Counted from the first letter of the stretch, positions 31,109-40,545 are shown. The stretch: DNA of 64,000 nt from an uncultured Anaerolineae bacterium (GCA_937922795.1 CALAJK010000026.1:44227-108226); one strand, 5' to 3'. Notes: generated by a model not told the origin, from the letters alone. Program-made: numbers and translations.

Positions 31109-31223
31109 AAACGGCGGAAGGCGCGGGCGGGCACACGGACAGCCGTCGGGGCGAGGCTGTGTCCTCGCCCGCCGGGCTGGCGCGCAGGCCAGCCCCTGCC
31201 TTAGCAGATCCTGATCGAACACA

Positions 31224-31249
31224 AGAGGCCGGAGCGATATCCGGCCTCT
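31224..31249. terminator. hairpin between convergent LRR and fasciclin genes
   Basis: AGAGGCCGGA-gcgata-TCCGGCCTCT, 10-bp perfect stem. Confidence 0.5.
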
Positions 31250-31279
31250 GTGCGTTCGTGATGGATGGTGAGCGACGAA

Positions 31280-32401
31280 TTACGGCACTAGCACGCCGTC
31301 AATCACGTGGATGACGCCGTTGTTGGCCTGGATATCCGTCAGGATGATTTGAACGCTGTCGTTCAGGAATACCTTGCCGTCGCGCACCTCAACCCGGACG
31401 CTGCCGCCATCCAGCGGGTTGAACGAGGTCAGCCCAACCACATCCGAGGCCAGCGCCTTGCCGCCCAGCACATGATACTTGAGGATGGTCGTCAGCAGGT
31501 TCTTGTCGGCCAGGACGGCCTGCAGCGTGCCGGCGGGCAGCTTGGCGAAGGCCGCGTTGGTCGGGGCGAACACGGTGAAGCTGCCGGGGCCGGCCAGGAC
31601 GTCCACTAGGTCAGCCGCCTGGAGCGCCGTCACCAGCGTGCTGAAGCGCCCATCGCTCGCCGCGATCTCGGCGATGCTGCGGGTGCTGGCGAACTTGTCG
31701 ATCAGCGGGCTGATCTGGCTCAGCGACACGACCGACAGGGCGACCTGCGGGGCGGCCAGACGGTTGGAAGCGGCCACGAAGTAGAACTTCTGGGCGTCCA
31801 GCGTCGTGCCAGCCAAGTTGATGACGACGGGCGACGCAGTGCCAGCCGGGACGACCTGCAGGTCATACGTGCCGGCCGGGACGGTGATGGTGCGGCCCTG
31901 GCCGAACGCCAGATTGCGGACCAGCTTGGTGCCGTCGGCCAGCATCACGTCCACTGCCGGGGCGTCCTCGATGCCGTGGAACACGGTCACACGGGCCTGG
32001 TCGGCGGCCAGACGGCTGACATCCTCGCGGTAGACGGCCGGGCGCAGCGAGCCGCTGGCGAGCGAGCCGATGGCGGCCACGGTCGTCCAGCCGTTGGCGG
32101 GCAGGTTCAGGCTCACCGGGCCGATGGCAGCCTGGTCAATGGGCGCGCCCGCCGGGACGACGGCCACGCGGTAAGTGCCGGCCGGCAGCTCAACCCAGCC
32201 GGAGATGTCCCCGAAAGCGAGCGTCTGAATGCCGCTGGCGGCGCCGTTCACGTAGATGTCCACAGCCGGGGCGTCGGTCGACAGGTGCGCGATGCGGATG
32301 CGGGACAGGTTGGGTGCCTGAGCGCTGGCGGCGGGCAGCAGGCCGATCAGCAGCGCCAGCAGCATCCCCGTCAGGACGAACTTGGTCAGTTTACGCGTCA
32401 T
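31280..32401 (-). CDS. secreted DUF4397 + fasciclin (FAS1) domain protein
   Basis: RIAHLSTDAPAVDIYVNG and RVTVFHGIEDAPAVDVML (DUF4397 repeats); GPGSFTVFAPTNAAFAKLPAGTLQAVLADKNLLTTILKYHVLGG (FAS1). Confidence 0.92.
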   Translation of the reverse strand: MTRKLTKFVLTGMLLALLIGLLPAASAQAPNLSRIRIAHLSTDAPAVDIYVNGAASGIQTLAFGDISGWVELPAGTYRVAVVPAGAPIDQAAIGPVSLNLPANGWTTVAAIGSLASGSLRPAVYREDVSRLAADQARVTVFHGIEDAPAVDVMLADGTKLVRNLAFGQGRTITVPAGTYDLQVVPAGTASPVVINLAGTTLDAQKFYFVAASNRLAAPQVALSVVSLSQISPLIDKFASTRSIAEIAASDGRFSTLVTALQAADLVDVLAGPGSFTVFAPTNAAFAKLPAGTLQAVLADKNLLTTILKYHVLGGKALASDVVGLTSFNPLDGGSVRVEVRDGKVFLNDSVQIILTDIQANNGVIHVIDGVLVP

Positions 32402-32737
32402 TTTCGATCTCCTCACTTACGCTGGTACTTCTATATCCTGTGGACAAGACCGCCACACCCTCTTTCAGCCTAGCGGTTAAAAATGTGAAAATCATGTTAT
32501 AACAATTAATCAGAGATTAATAATCTCTACTAATGCCCTACGGCTTCCCTACGCTTGCGCGCCGCCGCCGGTTTTGGCGCTGGCGTAGTTTCAGGACAAG
32601 CGCGCAGAGACGGGGGTGTGAGTGTGAGGAAGCCAGCAGCGCCAGCATGCTGGCGGCTGCCCCGTAATATCTGGGGATTGAGCATCGACTATATGGGTAG
32701 ATATGATTTGGCGAGTCGAACAGGTGAGGCTTCTCCT

Positions 32738-32944
32738 ATGACGATCATCTTGCAGTCTGTCTTGACCTGCCCCCAGTGTGGCCACCGCAAAGCTGAGACG
32801 ATGCCGACCGATAGCTGCCAGTTTTTATACCAGTGTGAGCAGTGTCAGACAGTGCTGCGGCCGGCGGCTGGCGACTGCTGCGTTTTCTGCTCGTATGGCA
32901 GTGTGCCTTGTCCACCCAAGCAGGCTGAGCACCAGGGCGAGTGA
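32738..32944 (+). CDS. GDCCVxC-motif Cys-rich small protein
   Basis: MTIILQSVLTCPQCGHRKAETMPTDSCQFLYQCEQCQTVLRPAAGDCCVFCSYGSVPCPPKQ; matches the GDCCVxC (seleno)protein family. Confidence 0.82.
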   Translation: MTIILQSVLTCPQCGHRKAETMPTDSCQFLYQCEQCQTVLRPAAGDCCVFCSYGSVPCPPKQAEHQGE

Positions 32945-33173
32945 ACGCGCCGCTGGTCGTCGCCAGCTCTGCCAATACCCCCTCGATTCCGTGTATACTG
33001 GTGAATGGCGCGCAGATGACTGCCCGGTTCGGTCGGAGCCGCCGCATCGCGTTTTGACCGAACGCCTCGCGTCGCAAGCGGCAGGTCATCAGCCATCGTC
33101 TTTTGCTCCGGCGGCCTGCCAGTCAGGATAGGCCGCGATATTGCCAGAGACAACTGCACAGGGGAGACTCGTA

Positions 33174-36041
33174 ATGACCAGCAATCCACCGGTTGAGGTG
33201 CAGCAGCACGGCCAGAGCATCTGGCTGGATTTCATCAGCCGCCGCGCGCTGGAGAGCGGCGAACTCCAGCGCTATATCGATGAGTACGGCGTCGTCGGCG
33301 TCACGTCCAACCCCACCATCTTCCAGAAGGCGATCGGCGACAGCGCCGACTATGACGCGGCCATCACCCAGCTCCTGGAGCTGGACGCCTACGCCATCTA
33401 CGAGCAGTTGGCGATCGCCGATATCCACCAGGCGCTGGACCGGCTGCAGCCGGTGTACGAGCGCACCGACGGCCTGGATGGCTACGTCAGCTTGGAGGTG
33501 TCGCCGTTGATCGCCAACGACACGCAGACGACGATCGCCGAGGCCAAGCGGCTGTTCCAGACCATCAACCGCCCCAACCTGATGATCAAAATCCCGGCCA
33601 CGCCCGCTGGCATCCCGGCGATCGAGGAAGTCATCGCCGCCGGCGTGAACGTCAACGTGACGCTGATCTTCGCCGTCGCCAACTACGAAGAAGTCGCCCG
33701 CGCCTACATGCGCGGCCTGGAGCGGCGGCTGGCCGCCGGCCAGGACGTCCGCCGCATCGCCTCGGTGGCCAGCTTCTTCGTCAGCCGGATTGACGCCCTG
33801 GTCGATCGGCTGCTGGACGACATCATCCGCGCCGCCGAAACCGGCGACCCGGCGCGCGCCGCCGCCGCCCGCGAACTGCGCGGCAAGGCGGCCATCGCCA
33901 ACGCCAAAGTGGCCTACAAGCGCTTCCTCGATCTATTCTACGGGGACAGCTTCGCCCGACTGCGCCAAGCGGGGGCGCGGGTGCAGCGCCCGCTGTGGGC
34001 TTCCACCGGCGTCAAGAACCCGGCCTATCCCGATACGCTGTACGTGGATGCGCTCATCGGCCGGGATACGGTCAACACCGTGCCGCCGGCCACGCTCCAG
34101 GCCTTCAAGGATCACGGCACGGTCGCGGACACGCTGGCCGAGGGGTTGGACGCCGCCGAGGATGTGCTCGACCGGCTGGCCGAGGTGGGGATTGATTTTG
34201 ACCAGGTCACGCGCCAGCTTCAGGTGGACGGCGTAGCGGCCTTCGTCGAGTCGTTCGAGAACCTGCTGGCGCAGGTGAGCGCCAAGCGCGACGTGCTGCT
34301 CACCGGCGTGTTCGCGCGGCAGCAGTTGGCGTTGGGGGCTTATGAGCAGGCTGCCCGGTCGGCGCTGGCCGGCCTGGAGGCGGCGCGGGCCAACCCCCGC
34401 CTGTGGGATCATGACGGCAGCCTGTGGAGGGATGACCCGGCCGCCATCGCCAAGATCAAGAACCGGCTGGGCTGGCTGGATACCCTCCACACGATCGATC
34501 TGGAGCGCCTGAAGAACCTGCAGCGCAGCGTGCGCGGCGGCGCGTTCACCCATGTGGTGCTGCTGGGCATGGGCGGCAGCAGCCTGGCCCCGGAAGTGCT
34601 GTACCAGACGTTCGGCCAGCAGCCGGGCTTCCCGGCTTTTCTCATGCTGGACAGCACCGACCCGGCGCGGGTGAAGGCGGTGGAGCAGGCGGTCGACCTC
34701 AAGCGCACCCTGTTCATCGTCGCCAGCAAGTCCGGCGGCACGATTGAGACCTCCGCTTTCTTCAACTACTTCTACGAGCGCGCCGGGCGCAACGGCGACC
34801 AGTTCATCGCCATCACCGACCCGAACACTGTGCTGGAGAAGCTGGCGCGGGAGCGCCGCTTCCGCGACATCTTCCTGAACCCGGCGGACATCGGCGGGCG
34901 TTACAGCGCCCTCAGTTACTTCGGCCTGGTGCCGGCGGCGCTGATGGGCCTCGACCTGGAGCGCATCTGGGCGGAAGCCAAGCGCATGATGACCGCCTGC
35001 GGCCGGTTGATCCCGGCGCAGCGCCACCCCGGCCTGTGGCTGGGCGCCATCATGGGGGCGCTGGGGTTGCAGGGGCGCGACAAGGTCGTCATCCTCAGCT
35101 CGCCGTCCATCGCCACCTTCGGCAACTGGATCGAGCAGCTCATCGCGGAGAGCACCGGCAAAGAGGGCAAGGGGCTGCTGCCGGTGGTCGGCGCGGTGGT
35201 GGACGCCGCCGACCGCCCGGCCGCCGACCGGCTGTTCATCTACCTGCGCGTGGATGGTGACCCCGGCAGCGCCGGTTTGGACGCCGCCTGCGCGGCGTTC
35301 CAGGCCGCCGGCCACCCATGCGTGACGCTGCGCCTGCCGGACGCTTACGGGCTGGCGGGCGAGTTCTTCCGCTGGGAATACGCCACTGCCATCGCTGGCC
35401 ATTTGCTGGGCATCAACCCGTTCGATGAGCCGAACGTGACCGAGAGCAAAGAGAACACGGCGCGGCTGCTGGCCTATCACCGCGATCATGGCAGCCTGCC
35501 GCCGACCGAGCCGGCGCTGCGCGAGGCCGATGTCGCCCTGTACGCCGCCCCAGACCTGCTGACGATGTTGGGCGAGATCTGCGCTCAGCACCGGTACAAC
35601 TGCGGCGACCTGACCGGCCTGCTGGCGGCGCTGCTCAGTTCGGGGCGGGCGGGCGACTACGTGGCGGTGCTGGCCTACCTGCCGCCCACGGCCGAGCTGG
35701 ACGCCCGGCTGGAGGCGGCGCGGCAGCAGATCGCGCGGGCTACCGGCCTGGCGGTGACCCTCGGCTACGGTCCGCGTTTCCAGCACAGCACCGGCCAACT
35801 GCACAAGGGCGGCGCCAACAACGGCATCTTCATTCAGCTCACGCGGGCCGTGCAGGATGACCTGCCCGTCCCCGGCGAGTCGTACAGCTTCGGCGTGCTG
35901 GAGGCGGCGCAGGCCGCCGGCGACCTGGAGGCGCTGCAGAACAAAGGCCGCCGCGCTGTGCGCCTGCACCTGGAAGGCGACTGGCTGAAAGGGATAGACG
36001 CCCTGGCCGCCGCCGCCGCGCTGGCGGCGCAGCCGTCGTAA
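33174..36041 (+). CDS. bifunctional transaldolase / glucose-6-phosphate isomerase
   Basis: N-terminal transaldolase (GVTSNPTIFQKAI, LMIKIPATPAGIPAIEEVIAAGVNVNVTLIFAV, SVASFFVSRIDALVD) and C-terminal PGI (VVLLGMGGSSLAPEVL, FIVASKSGGTIETSAFF, TDPNTVLEKLA). Confidence 0.95.
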   Translation: MTSNPPVEVQQHGQSIWLDFISRRALESGELQRYIDEYGVVGVTSNPTIFQKAIGDSADYDAAITQLLELDAYAIYEQLAIADIHQALDRLQPVYERTDGLDGYVSLEVSPLIANDTQTTIAEAKRLFQTINRPNLMIKIPATPAGIPAIEEVIAAGVNVNVTLIFAVANYEEVARAYMRGLERRLAAGQDVRRIASVASFFVSRIDALVDRLLDDIIRAAETGDPARAAAARELRGKAAIANAKVAYKRFLDLFYGDSFARLRQAGARVQRPLWASTGVKNPAYPDTLYVDALIGRDTVNTVPPATLQAFKDHGTVADTLAEGLDAAEDVLDRLAEVGIDFDQVTRQLQVDGVAAFVESFENLLAQVSAKRDVLLTGVFARQQLALGAYEQAARSALAGLEAARANPRLWDHDGSLWRDDPAAIAKIKNRLGWLDTLHTIDLERLKNLQRSVRGGAFTHVVLLGMGGSSLAPEVLYQTFGQQPGFPAFLMLDSTDPARVKAVEQAVDLKRTLFIVASKSGGTIETSAFFNYFYERAGRNGDQFIAITDPNTVLEKLARERRFRDIFLNPADIGGRYSALSYFGLVPAALMGLDLERIWAEAKRMMTACGRLIPAQRHPGLWLGAIMGALGLQGRDKVVILSSPSIATFGNWIEQLIAESTGKEGKGLLPVVGAVVDAADRPAADRLFIYLRVDGDPGSAGLDAACAAFQAAGHPCVTLRLPDAYGLAGEFFRWEYATAIAGHLLGINPFDEPNVTESKENTARLLAYHRDHGSLPPTEPALREADVALYAAPDLLTMLGEICAQHRYNCGDLTGLLAALLSSGRAGDYVAVLAYLPPTAELDARLEAARQQIARATGLAVTLGYGPRFQHSTGQLHKGGANNGIFIQLTRAVQDDLPVPGESYSFGVLEAAQAAGDLEALQNKGRRAVRLHLEGDWLKGIDALAAAAALAAQPS

Positions 36042-36076
36042 GATGCTTGTTCGTGACGCTGAAGGGAGCCGGCAGC

Positions 36077-36706
36077 ATGGATGATGTTGGACGCGACGAC
36101 CTGGACGATCTGCTGGATGACGACGACATCGAGGCTTACTGCGTCCGCTGCCGTCACACGGTCGTGATGGAAGACCCGCAGCCGGTGTGGACGCGCCAGG
36201 GGCTGCCCGCCATGCGCGGCGACTGCCCTGACTGCGGCGGCGCGGTCTTTCGCCTGGGGCGGACGGCGGCGCACAGCCGCGAGGCGCGCCCGGCGGCGGT
36301 GCAGGTGGCGGCGCGCACCCGCGCCCGGCTGGCGCAGGACACCGCTTACATCGCCTTTGCAGACACTGACGCGGTGCACGCCGAACAGCTAGCCGATGAC
36401 CTGCAGAAGGCGGGCATCGCCGCCTGGCTGCACGAAGCCGCGACGTCGTCGGTGCACTGGGCCGGCGGCGTCCACCCGGCGCTGACTGAATGCGCCCGGC
36501 TGGTGCTGCTGCTGTCGCCGGCGGCGCTGGCGGACGCCGGCGTGACCGGAGCCTGGCAGTTCTTCAAAGCCAAGGGCAAGCCGGTGATCATCGCCCAGCT
36601 AGAGGCGGTCGAGCCGCCGGACGCCCTGCGGCGCAGCCCGCGCTTCGATCTGGCCGGGGATTACAAGACGGCCTTCCGCCAGTTGGTCGGGGCGCTGGCG
36701 GGGTAG
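36077..36706 (+). CDS. zinc-ribbon (DUF5679-like) + TIR domain protein
   Basis: EAYCVRCRHTVVMEDPQPVWTRQGLPAMRGDCPDCGGAVFRLG ribbon; TIR-like AYIAFADTDAVHAEQLADDLQKAGIAAWLHE ... ALTECARLVLLLSPAALADAGVTGAWQFFKAKGKPVIIAQL. Confidence 0.7.
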   Translation: MDDVGRDDLDDLLDDDDIEAYCVRCRHTVVMEDPQPVWTRQGLPAMRGDCPDCGGAVFRLGRTAAHSREARPAAVQVAARTRARLAQDTAYIAFADTDAVHAEQLADDLQKAGIAAWLHEAATSSVHWAGGVHPALTECARLVLLLSPAALADAGVTGAWQFFKAKGKPVIIAQLEAVEPPDALRRSPRFDLAGDYKTAFRQLVGALAG

Positions 36707-36713
36707 CGGCGCG

Positions 36714-38525
36714 TCAGAGGTTCAGCGACTCCAGGTGGACCGGGCCGGTGCGCTTGCGGTGCTTGACCACCCGGTACATCAGGTTGAAGTCCGTCCGTCC
36801 GCGCGTCTTGCGCGGCGGCAGCGGTTCACATTCGTAGAAGGCCTCGACGCGCTCGAACGTGGCCGGGCTGATGAGGACTTCGCCGGGCTGAGCGTTCTCC
36901 TGCAGCAGCTTGCTCAGCTCCATCGCGTCCCCCAGGGCGGTGAACTCGCGCCGGTCGTGGCTGCCGACGTTGCCCAGCACCGCCATGCCGGTGTGCACGC
37001 CGATGCCGTAGAACAGCCGCTGCTCCGGCGGCAGGATCTCGTGCAGGGCGAACAGGTCGTACATCATGCTCATGGCGGCGCGCACTGCCCGCACCGGATG
37101 GTCGTCCTGGGGATTGAACTGGGTGTTGAACAGGCCGGTCGCGGCGTCGCCCATGTACTTGTCCACCACGCCGTCGTATAGGTTGATCGCGTCGCTCGAC
37201 AGGCTCATGTAGCGGTTGATGATCTCCATCAACAGCTCGGGGTCGAGCCGTTCGCTGAAGCTGGTGAAGCCGCGCACGTCGCAGTGCAGCACGCTGATCT
37301 CGCGCTCCTCGCCGGTGATGTCGAACACGTCGGCGCTGCGGATGTTCTCCACCAGGGCGGTCGGCAGGTAGCGGCTGGCCAAGCCGAGCTGGGCTTCGCG
37401 CCGCCGCACCTCGGTTTTGTCGTCCAGCACGATGACCACGCTCTGGCCGGCGCTGTCGCGGTCGCGCAGCGGGCTGAGCATCAGGTTCCAGTAGAACTCC
37501 CACAGGCCGCCCGGGGGCGGCTCGACCTCTAACCGCCGCGGCGCGCCATCCCGCCGCACCTGCTGCAGGGCTTCATCGAAGGCGGGATCAAGGGGCGGCA
37601 GCACGTCGGCCAGCGGTTGGCCGGTTATCTGTTCAGCCGGCAGGCCGATCATGTGGGCGGCGGCGGCGTTGCACAGCGTCACCACATCGTCATGGTTGAG
37701 GGTGATGACGCCGCTGGCGATGGACGAGAAGATGTTGTCCATCAGGTCGCGGACTTCGGTCACCTGGGCGAGCTGCGCTTTGACCGAATCGAACAGACGG
37801 GCGTTCTCGATGGCCACCGCCGCCTGGTGGGCGAAAGCGGTCAGCAGGTTCAGCTCGTGCTGCTTGAACACGCCCACCATGATGCGGTTGTCGCAGTACA
37901 CCACGCCGATAGTCTCGCCGCGGACGTTCAGCGGCACAGCCAGGATGCTGCGCAGCTGCATGCCGGCGATGCTCTGCTGCCCCTGAAAACGCGCGTCCTG
38001 GCTGGCGTTGTCGGTCAGGACGGCTTCGCCGGTGCTGGCGACCTGGTTGACGATGGTGCGGCTGACGGTGAATTCGCTCCGGCTGAGCTGTTCGCGGTCC
38101 AGGCCGCGCGCCACCCGGTACTCAAACTCGCCGGTGTCGCGGTTTTTCAGCACGATATAGCCGCGTTCAGCGCCGGTTAGGTGGATGACGGTGTCCATCA
38201 CCTGGTTCAGCACTTCCGCCGGGTCGAGCGAGGAGTTGATCAGCCCGGCGGTTTCGGCCAGCGCCCGCAGCTGTCCCAGTTCGATCAGCATGCCGCCGAG
38301 CGCGTTGGCCAGCTTATCGAGGTCGGTTTTAAGCTGCCACAGCCCCTCCAGCGCGCCGGTGGGCAGGTTCATGCCGCGCTGACGCAGCACGTCGCGCTGA
38401 GCCCGCAGCACTTCCACCAGGTCATTGATGCGCTGGCTGATCTGCCGCATCTGCACATGGGCGGCGGCCTGCGGCGCGCGCATGCGGGCTGTACTCTCCT
38501 CGTTGAAATTCGTTCCGTCGCTCAT
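36714..38525 (-). CDS. GAF-PAS-class III adenylate/guanylate cyclase domain protein (metal-binding half)
   Basis: GAF ...LTGAERGYIVLKN..., PAS, cyclase ISVLHCDVRGFTSFSERLDP, VVDKYMGDAATGLFN, EFTALGDAMELSKLLQE; ATGA overlap with upstream gene. Confidence 0.88.
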   Translation of the reverse strand: MSDGTNFNEESTARMRAPQAAAHVQMRQISQRINDLVEVLRAQRDVLRQRGMNLPTGALEGLWQLKTDLDKLANALGGMLIELGQLRALAETAGLINSSLDPAEVLNQVMDTVIHLTGAERGYIVLKNRDTGEFEYRVARGLDREQLSRSEFTVSRTIVNQVASTGEAVLTDNASQDARFQGQQSIAGMQLRSILAVPLNVRGETIGVVYCDNRIMVGVFKQHELNLLTAFAHQAAVAIENARLFDSVKAQLAQVTEVRDLMDNIFSSIASGVITLNHDDVVTLCNAAAAHMIGLPAEQITGQPLADVLPPLDPAFDEALQQVRRDGAPRRLEVEPPPGGLWEFYWNLMLSPLRDRDSAGQSVVIVLDDKTEVRRREAQLGLASRYLPTALVENIRSADVFDITGEEREISVLHCDVRGFTSFSERLDPELLMEIINRYMSLSSDAINLYDGVVDKYMGDAATGLFNTQFNPQDDHPVRAVRAAMSMMYDLFALHEILPPEQRLFYGIGVHTGMAVLGNVGSHDRREFTALGDAMELSKLLQENAQPGEVLISPATFERVEAFYECEPLPPRKTRGRTDFNLMYRVVKHRKRTGPVHLESLNL

Positions 38526-40294
38526 GCCGATTTGAACACCTCGTAGATCGGCGTCGCCTGCTGGCGGCCTTTGGCTTTGATCGGCTCACGCGGCTCGCAG
38601 ACGATGCCCGCCGGCCAGCCGCCCAGCCCGGACTGGAGATGCTGACCGGCGGCGTCGCTGATGATGATCTGGCCGGGTTGGGCGTTCTCCAGCAGGCGGT
38701 GCGCCAGGTTGATCGTATCGCCCAGGGCGGTGAAGTCGCGGCGCAGCGGACTGCCGACGTTGCCCAGCGTGGCCACGCCGGTGTGGATGCCGACGCGGTA
38801 AAGGTGGGTATCCGGCGGCAGCCCCTGCTGCGCGTAGAAGGCGGCGAACGCCTCGCGCAGCGCCAGCGCCGCCCGCACCGCCATCAGGGCATGGTTGGCC
38901 ATCGGGTTCAGCTGGCTGTTGAACAATGCCATCAGCTCCGTGCCCATGTACTTGTCGATCACGCCGTTGTGGTCATGGATGCAGTCGGTCGCCACTGTGA
39001 AATGGGCGTTGAGCACCTCCATGATCTGGCCGGGGCGCAGATCGGGCGGGAAGGTCGCCAGCGGGCGCACATCCACGAACATGCAGGTGACCTCGCGGCG
39101 TTCGCCGCCCAGCGCCAGTTGGGCGATCTGGTGGATGTTCTCGACCAGCGCCGGCGGCAGATAGCGGCGCAGGATGTTCAGCTTGTGCTCGCGCTCCCGC
39201 TGTTCGGTTAGGTCGTCCAGCACGATGGCGACGCCCTGCGTCCGCCCTTGTGAATCCTTCAACGGGCTGAGGTTGAAGCTGAGCACCCGCCGTCCGCGCT
39301 CCGGCACGTCCAGTTCGGTCTCGAGCTTCTCGCTCTGACTGCGCTCCCGCACCCGGTGCAGATGGTCGGTGAAGTCTGGACTGAGGCGCGGCAGCGCCGC
39401 CGCCAGCGGCTGGCCGATGGCAGCCTCCGGGGCGATCCCCAGGATGTCGCCCGCGGCCGGGTTGAAGGTCGTCACCCGGTCGGCGGCATCGGCGGTGATG
39501 ACGCCGCTGCCGATCGAGTCGAAAACGTTCGCCATCAGCTCTTTGATCGCGGTCGTCTCCGCCAGGATGGCCTGCACGCGGGCGAACAACCGGGCGTTTT
39601 CGATGGCGACCGCCGCCTGGTTGGCGAAGGATACCAGCAGCTTCTCCTCGCGGGCGGTGAAGACGCCGGAGCGCAGGCGGTTGTCCACGTACAGCGCGCC
39701 GATCACCGTGCCCTTGTAGGTCAGCGGCACGCACACTACCGACCGCAGCGACAGCTGCGCGATGCTCGTCTGATTTTGTATCCGCGGATCTTTGTAGGCG
39801 TTGTCAGTCCGCAGCGGCCGGCCAGTCGTCAGCACTTCTTGCAAGATGGTGGTGCTGCCCTGGAACCCTAGGCCGGCGTCGGGGTTCTCCGGATCGCGCA
39901 CCACCCGCACCGCCAGCGATTGGTCGGTTGGGTTGAGCAGGATGAGGTAACCGCGTTCGGCGCCCGTCAGCCGGATGACCTCGTCCATAGCGCGCGCCAG
40001 GACGACTTCAAGGTCAAGCGATGAGTTGATGAGAGCCGTGGTCTCGGTCAGGGCGCGGAGCTGGCTCAGTTCGGTCTGCTCGCCCTGAAGCTGCTGCCTC
40101 AGGCTGGACAGGTCAGCTTCGACCTGGGCCACGCTCTGAAGCGCGCCCGGCGGCAGCCCCATGCCGCGTATGCGCAGCAGTTCTTGCTGCCGCTGCAGCG
40201 CGGCGGTGACCTCTTGCGCCGAGGCGCACAAGCGTTCTAGCTCCGCCATCGGGTTGAACTCAGACATCGATGAATGTGATCTCGTATGCGCCAA
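38522..40294 (-). CDS. GAF-PAS-class III adenylate/guanylate cyclase domain protein (substrate/transition-state half)
   Basis: GAF LTGAERGYLILLN, PAS, cyclase VTCMFVDVRPLATFPPDL, VIDKYMGTELMALFN, DFTALGDTINLAHRLLE. Confidence 0.88.
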   Translation of the reverse strand: MAHTRSHSSMSEFNPMAELERLCASAQEVTAALQRQQELLRIRGMGLPPGALQSVAQVEADLSSLRQQLQGEQTELSQLRALTETTALINSSLDLEVVLARAMDEVIRLTGAERGYLILLNPTDQSLAVRVVRDPENPDAGLGFQGSTTILQEVLTTGRPLRTDNAYKDPRIQNQTSIAQLSLRSVVCVPLTYKGTVIGALYVDNRLRSGVFTAREEKLLVSFANQAAVAIENARLFARVQAILAETTAIKELMANVFDSIGSGVITADAADRVTTFNPAAGDILGIAPEAAIGQPLAAALPRLSPDFTDHLHRVRERSQSEKLETELDVPERGRRVLSFNLSPLKDSQGRTQGVAIVLDDLTEQREREHKLNILRRYLPPALVENIHQIAQLALGGERREVTCMFVDVRPLATFPPDLRPGQIMEVLNAHFTVATDCIHDHNGVIDKYMGTELMALFNSQLNPMANHALMAVRAALALREAFAAFYAQQGLPPDTHLYRVGIHTGVATLGNVGSPLRRDFTALGDTINLAHRLLENAQPGQIIISDAAGQHLQSGLGGWPAGIVCEPREPIKAKGRQQATPIYEVFKSA

Positions 40295-40483
40295 ACCGAA
40301 CGCAAATTATACTGCAAACTTCAGCAGTTCGCCCTGAATGTGACAGGGGGTGTGCAGGGCTATCGCTTCAAAATCGGCTTTGAACCATTTTTCGGCCTCT
40401 GACCCTCAACCCCCAGCCCTTTCTCCTTGGGGAGAAGGGGCGTAAGTGCGATATTCACCGCTCGCCCTGAGGGCTGTGCGTGA

Positions 40484-40545
40484 CCTTTATGACCTGTTTA
40501 ACGCCTTCTTGAACCTCACGATGATGGTTCTCGCAGGATTATGAT
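40484..40545. repeat. 62-bp intergenic direct repeat, copy 1
   Basis: cctttatgacctgtttaacgccttcttgaacctcacgatgatggttctcgcaggattatgat; near-identical to 40729..40790. Confidence 0.9.

Noticed and set aside
32738-32944. Selenocysteine-encoding TGA in the GDCCVxC gene
   Set aside because: Read codon by codon: all motif cysteines are TGC/TGT and no in-frame TGA occurs before the natural stop.
33933-35969. 678-aa minus-strand ORF opposite tal-pgi
   Set aside because: Antisense shadow; low-complexity H/Q/R composition.
36077-36706. TIR protein as part of an anti-phage defence island
   Set aside because: No sirtuin, SLOG, nuclease, HORMA or other defence partners nearby; neighbours are metabolic and signalling genes.
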